DNA of 45,455 nt from CAYXVB01 sp964467785 (GTDB lineage Bacteria > Bdellovibrionota > UBA1018), in assembly GCA_964467785.1 (NCBI GenBank), contig CAYXVB010000006.1, positions 1 to 45,455 on the forward strand, in the 5' to 3' direction. The position numbers were made by a program, and so were the translations under genes. Numbering within the stretch: the stretch's first letter is position 1; each line of letters begins with the position of its first letter. Below, one piece after another: positions 42,090 through 45,455 of this stretch. The notes beneath the pieces were generated by a model. That model searched no databases. It was given only the letters and a program-made list of their open reading frames with translations, and was not told the DNA's origin.

Positions 42090-43387
42090 CGATTGTTTTC
42101 CTCGTAAGCGATTCGACCGCCTACCACAGCCATCGAAACCTTTCCTTTGAATTCTGTGCCAAGCCACGGGGAATTGCGGCTCTTGGACAGGATCTCGTCG
42201 GCGGACAGCTTCCAAACCTGGTTTGCGTTGAGAAGAGTGATGTCGGCGTCACGCCCTTTTTGGAGCGTGCCGAACGGCAGGTTCAACAGACGGGCCGGCC
42301 CCGTGGTGAGGGACTCGATCCACTTGCGGAGCGGGATGATCCCATCGTGCACCAGTTGGAGGGTCACCGGCACCGCGGTCTGCAGTCCGATGATGCCATT
42401 GGCCGCTTGGTCGAACTCCATGGACTTGTCGATCTCGCCGTGAGGAGCGTGGTCGGTAGCGATGACGTCGATCAAGCCGCTCGCAACCGCTTCGCGGAGC
42501 GCTTCGACGTCGGTTTCCGAGCGGAGCGGCGGCGCCATCTTATAGTTGGTGTCGTAGTGACGGAGGCATTGTTCGGTCAGAGTTAGATGGTGGGGCGAGG
42601 CCTCAGCGGTCACCGGAAGACCGGCCTCTTTGGCCCGGCGGACGTGTTCGAGGCCCACGGCAGTTGATATGTGGGCGATATGGACCGGGCAGCGGGTCAG
42701 GCGCGAAAGCGCCACTTCGCGCGCAACCAGGATCTCCTCTGCCGCTGCGGGATTGCCGCGCAGGCCGAGCTCGTTAGAGAGCGGGCCTTCGTTCATCACG
42801 CCCTGGCCGACGAGGTTCCAGTCTTCGGCGTGGCTGATGATAGGGACGCCAAATGCCTTGGCGTAATCCATGGCCTTGCGCATGAGGTAGGAGTTCATCA
42901 CCGGCATGCCGTCATCGGAAAGGGCGATCGCGCCCTGGGCGACCATGCCGCCGATCTCGGCGAGCTCCTCCCCTTTGAGTCCTTTGGTCACAGCTCCGAC
43001 CGGGAAGACGCGACAGGCGGCGACGGCCTTGGCTTTTTCGCGGATGTAGGAGGTGACGTACGGGGTGTCATTGACAGGGTGGGTGTTGGCCATGCAAGCC
43101 ACACTCGTGAACCCTCCGGCCACTGCGGCGCGGGTACCGGTTTCGATGGTTTCTTTGTATTCCAGTCCCGGCTCGCGCAGGTGGACGTGAATGTCGATCA
43201 GACCCGGGAGCACCCACTGGCCCTTGGCGTTCACCACGCGCGCGACGCGGGTGCCGGGAATGATGCCCGGCTTTTCGATCGCGGCGATGCGGCCGTTTTC
43301 CACGAGGAGGTCGGCCTCGAGATCGATGCCTTGCGAGGGGTCGATGATCCGGCCGCCTTGGATGAGAATTGAGGGGATTTCAGCCAT
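42086..43387 (-). CDS. pyrC: Dihydroorotase
   Basis: 433 residues. PyrC closes carbamoyl-aspartate to dihydroorotate, step three of pyrimidine synthesis. The metal His pair is in LIDIHVHLREPGLEYKET. Other metal or substrate sites are SHAEDWNL, HIAHISTAVGLEHV and the catalytic Asp in VIATDHAPHGEIDK. GRDADITLLN near the end is typical of the class I amidohydrolase type. One base separates it from pyrB, and it overlaps carA. Complete and normal in length. Confidence 0.95.
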   Translation of the reverse strand: MAEIPSILIQGGRIIDPSQGIDLEADLLVENGRIAAIEKPGIIPGTRVARVVNAKGQWVLPGLIDIHVHLREPGLEYKETIETGTRAAVAGGFTSVACMANTHPVNDTPYVTSYIREKAKAVAACRVFPVGAVTKGLKGEELAEIGGMVAQGAIALSDDGMPVMNSYLMRKAMDYAKAFGVPIISHAEDWNLVGQGVMNEGPLSNELGLRGNPAAAEEILVAREVALSRLTRCPVHIAHISTAVGLEHVRRAKEAGLPVTAEASPHHLTLTEQCLRHYDTNYKMAPPLRSETDVEALREAVASGLIDVIATDHAPHGEIDKSMEFDQAANGIIGLQTAVPVTLQLVHDGIIPLRKWIESLTTGPARLLNLPFGTLQKGRDADITLLNANQVWKLSADEILSKSRNSPWLGTEFKGKVSMAVVGGRIAYEENNR

Positions 43388-43388
43388 T

Positions 43389-44357
43389 TTACGAGTTCCT
43401 CTTGAGCCAGTCGGCCAGACCTTCCGGATTGCAGTAGGTGGCGAGCACGGCCATGCGGACGATGACGCCGTTGAAAACCTGTTCGAGGATCACCGAGCGG
43501 GGACCGTCGGCGACTTCCGGATCGAGTTCCACGCCGCGATTGACGGGACCTGGATGGAGGATGATCACATCCTTTTTGAAAAGCTTGGCGCGCTCGCGGT
43601 TGAGGCCCCAGAACTGGGTGTACTCTGCCGCGGACGGCAACTGCATCTTGTTCTGGCGCTCGAGCTGGATCCTCAGGGCCATGACGACATCGGCGTCGGG
43701 AAGGAGCTCTTCGGGACGATAGGCGTGGTCCACGCCGAGGCGGCCTGGATCGGGCGGAAGCAGGGTGGGCGGGCCGCAAACGGCGACTGAGGCACCAAGC
43801 GCGTTGAGAATGCGGATGTTGGAGCGCGCGACGCGGGAGTGGGCGATGTCGCCGAGGATCACCACCCGCTTTCCTTTGATGGAGCCGAGCTTTTGGCGGA
43901 TCGTGTAGGCATCGAGCAAACCCTGGGTTGGATGCTCGTGAAAACCGTCGCCGGCATTGATGACCGGGACGGAAACTGCGCGCGCGAGCGTTTGCGGGCT
44001 GCCGGCCGAGGCGTGCCGCACGACGATGCAGTGGGATTTCATCGCTTGGATGTTGAGCGCGGTGTCGATCAGAGTCTCGCCCTTGGAGACGCTCGAGGTG
44101 GAGGCCGCGAAATTCACGGTCCCGCCCCCAAGCCGGCGCGTGGCGAGCTCGAAGGACGTGCGGGTACGCGTGGAGTTTTCAAAAAAGAGGTTAACGACGG
44201 TCTTTCCTTGGAGCAGCGGGATCGTCTCCCCCTTTTCCACGAAGGGCGAAAATGCGGATGCCGCATCGAGGATCGACGTGATCTGCTCCGCGGTGAGATT
44301 CGCCGCGGACAGGAGATGCCGATTGTCGTTGGTTTCCTTTTTAATCAACTTGTTCAT
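43389..44357 (-). CDS. pyrB: Aspartate carbamoyltransferase, catalytic chain
   Basis: 322 residues. PyrB joins carbamoyl phosphate and aspartate. The carbamoyl-phosphate loop is FFENSTRTRTSFELATRRLG; the 80s-loop SVSKGETLIDTA, the HPTQGLLDAYTIRQ motif and LHPGPVNRGVELDPEV are all present. There is no regulatory chain gene beside it, so an unregulated trimer or a PyrC-associated complex is likely. It starts within the lepB end (four-base overlap) in an operon with pyrC and carA. Confidence 0.96.
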   Translation of the reverse strand: MNKLIKKETNDNRHLLSAANLTAEQITSILDAASAFSPFVEKGETIPLLQGKTVVNLFFENSTRTRTSFELATRRLGGGTVNFAASTSSVSKGETLIDTALNIQAMKSHCIVVRHASAGSPQTLARAVSVPVINAGDGFHEHPTQGLLDAYTIRQKLGSIKGKRVVILGDIAHSRVARSNIRILNALGASVAVCGPPTLLPPDPGRLGVDHAYRPEELLPDADVVMALRIQLERQNKMQLPSAAEYTQFWGLNRERAKLFKKDVIILHPGPVNRGVELDPEVADGPRSVILEQVFNGVIVRMAVLATYCNPEGLADWLKRNS

Positions 44358-45058
44358 GGGACTCTCCTGAACATGCGTTCGATTCTCATCTGCGGGAAAA
44401 GACCTTTGCGTTCCTCGGCAAAGGTTCGAGGCTGGACCGACATCCAGATCCAGAGCGCGGAGCCGCGGAGCTCTTCGCGCTTCACGATACCCCAGCTGCG
44501 TGCCTTGGAGCGCGGTTCGACGGGCGTGACGGATCCCGGAATCGCCTGCGAGCGGAAATCCCCCATCACAAAAACGGTGTCCTCGGCGATCTTCTCTGGG
44601 CCGAAGTTGTCGAGTAGCGGGGCCTCCTGGCAGATCGTGTATGAGGCTCCATCGAGATTGCTTTCGGTTCCGCAGCCTCCTGCCGGAGAGCTCAGAGGCA
44701 GCTCGCGACCATTGATCAGTAGCCTGCCCTTGCGGAACTGGACGGTATCCCCCGGAAGGGCGACCACACGCTTGAGAAAAAAGCGGGAGCTGTCGGAACC
44801 AGGCGAGAAAAGGACGACCTCTCCGCGGCGGGGCATCCGACCGCGGGTTACCGGATCATCGACGAAAGGGAGCTGCAGGCCGAAAGGCCACTTGGCGACG
44901 AAGATCGTGTCTCCCGGCTCGAGTGCCGGGCTCATCGCCCGCGTCGGGATGCGATAGGCCTCGATGCCGATGGTGCGGATCCCGAAAGCCACGGCGACGG
45001 CGACGCCAATCGCAACGCCGTAGTCTTTCCAGAGGCTCCTTTTGGGCCGAGTAACCAT
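44354..45058 (-). CDS. lepB: Signal peptidase I homologue lacking the catalytic Ser
   Basis: 234 residues, with one membrane span (residues 14-32). SPase I cleaves signal peptides using a Ser-Lys dyad. The second signature FFLKRVVALPGDTVQ, with the Lys, is intact, but the first reads IPTRAMSPALEPGD: the usual Ser just before Met is Ala41 and the Ser two residues earlier is Thr. The third signature (normally GDNRxxSxDSR) reads GDFR, an insertion, then RSKARSWG. Peptidase activity by the known mechanism looks lost. The neighbourhood (lepA upstream, 25 bases away) is the normal lepA-lepB order. Confidence 0.9.
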   Translation of the reverse strand: MVTRPKRSLWKDYGVAIGVAVAVAFGIRTIGIEAYRIPTRAMSPALEPGDTIFVAKWPFGLQLPFVDDPVTRGRMPRRGEVVLFSPGSDSSRFFLKRVVALPGDTVQFRKGRLLINGRELPLSSPAGGCGTESNLDGASYTICQEAPLLDNFGPEKIAEDTVFVMGDFRSQAIPGSVTPVEPRSKARSWGIVKREELRGSALWIWMSVQPRTFAEERKGLFPQMRIERMFRRVP

Positions 45059-45083
45059 CGCTTCCGAGTGCCTTCCTTCTCGT

Positions 45084-45455
45084 TCAATCCACCTTCAGCA
45101 CGGCGAGGACCGCTTCCTGCGGGATCTCGACCGAGCCGAGCTGTTTCATGCGCTTTTTGCCCTCTTTCTGCTTTTCGAGGAGCTTGCGCTTACGGGAGAT
45201 ATCGCCGCCGTAACACTTGGCGGTCACGTTCTTGCGGAGCGCGGAGAGGTTCTCGCGCGCGACGATCTTGGCGCCGATCGCCGCCTGGATCGCCACTTCG
45301 AACATCTGGCGCTCGATGAGCTCCTTGAGCTTCGCGGCCAGTTCGCGGCCGCGGAGGGCGGCTTTGTCGCGGTGGATGATCACGGATAGCGCGTCGACCG
45401 GGTCGCCGTTGATCAGGATGTCGAGCTTGACGAGGTCGCTCTCGCCGTAGCCGTC
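45084..45455 (-). CDS. lepA: Elongation factor 4 (LepA), C-terminal part
   Basis: 124 residues are visible, the rest lies beyond the window edge. LepA is the GTPase that back-translocates or helps ribosome assembly. The LepA-specific C-terminal domain is shown by LVKLDILINGDPVDALSVI, HRDKAALRGRELAAKLKEL, FEVAIQAAIGAKIVARE and the basic YGGDISRKRKLLEKQKEGKK. The end ALVAVLKVD-like tail is typical. It is the first visible gene of the minus-strand operon leading to lepB and the pyr genes. Confidence 0.95.
   Translation of the reverse strand, partial: DGYGESDLVKLDILINGDPVDALSVIIHRDKAALRGRELAAKLKELIERQMFEVAIQAAIGAKIVARENLSALRKNVTAKCYGGDISRKRKLLEKQKEGKKRMKQLGSVEIPQEAVLAVLKVD

Noticed and set aside
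1..45455. Insertion sequences, integrases, toxin-antitoxin pairs or phage genes
   Set aside because: I found no transposase, integrase, phage or antitoxin motifs on either strand.

Overview
The window looks like a scaffold from a GC-rich, Gram-negative bacterium, most likely a member of the Bdellovibrionota or a related former deltaproteobacterial group. It carries lpxC and sugar-transfer genes (an LPS outer membrane), many exported proteins of unknown family, a TIGR02147-type regulator (a family common in Bdellovibrio and Fibrobacter), a serine palmitoyltransferase next to an acyltransferase-like gene (sphingolipid synthesis), and the conserved order rho-rpmE-DUF1385-prfA-prmC-murA. The taxonomy is inference. 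Four runs of exactly ten N (9868-9877, 22774-22783, 33463-33472, 41383-41392) mark contig joins of nominal length. Each one falls inside a gene.

Layout. 1-5819: a gene tail, then a minus-strand operon for an outer-membrane-type protein, a large lipoprotein and a small exported protein, and a separate exported helical protein. 5881-13609: mltG on the minus strand, diverging from a core block on the plus strand (rho, rpmE, DUF1385, prfA, prmC, murA, HIT). 13626-18967: an Asn-Pro repeat protein, the putative sphingolipid pair, a YheT-like hydrolase and two exported proteins. 19071-22827: ruvCAB, lpxC with a structured leader, and tRNA-Pro(GGG). 22879-29681: exported proteins of unknown family, a chloramphenicol-acetyltransferase/E2-like protein without its catalytic His, a divergent two-HTH regulator and a secreted clostripain-like protease.

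29902-35756: a cell-surface block. On the minus strand a glycosyltransferase, a glutamine amidotransferase, a flippase-like membrane protein and a short RecQ-like helicase are tightly packed; on the plus strand ugd and a second glycosyltransferase overlap. 35757-40665: an LprI-like protein, the TIGR02147 regulator coupled to a tiny membrane protein, an outer-membrane-type protein with a two-hairpin leader, a heptosyltransferase-like GT9, a Lys/Ala-rich exported peptide, an 87-nt nested inverted repeat and a conserved unknown. 40747-45455: a minus-strand operon lepA-lepB-pyrB-pyrC-carA.

Main points of interest: (1) the lepB homologue has Ala where the nucleophilic Ser should be and has also lost the third signal-peptidase signature; (2) carA is cut by the tail of rplE plus the first half of rpsN beside an N gap, almost certainly an assembly misjoin seeded by a shared short sequence; (3) the serine palmitoyltransferase/acyltransferase pair is a candidate bacterial ceramide pathway; (4) the nested inverted repeat at 39904-39990 and the paired hairpins before lpxC and the 37610 gene are unexplained structured elements.
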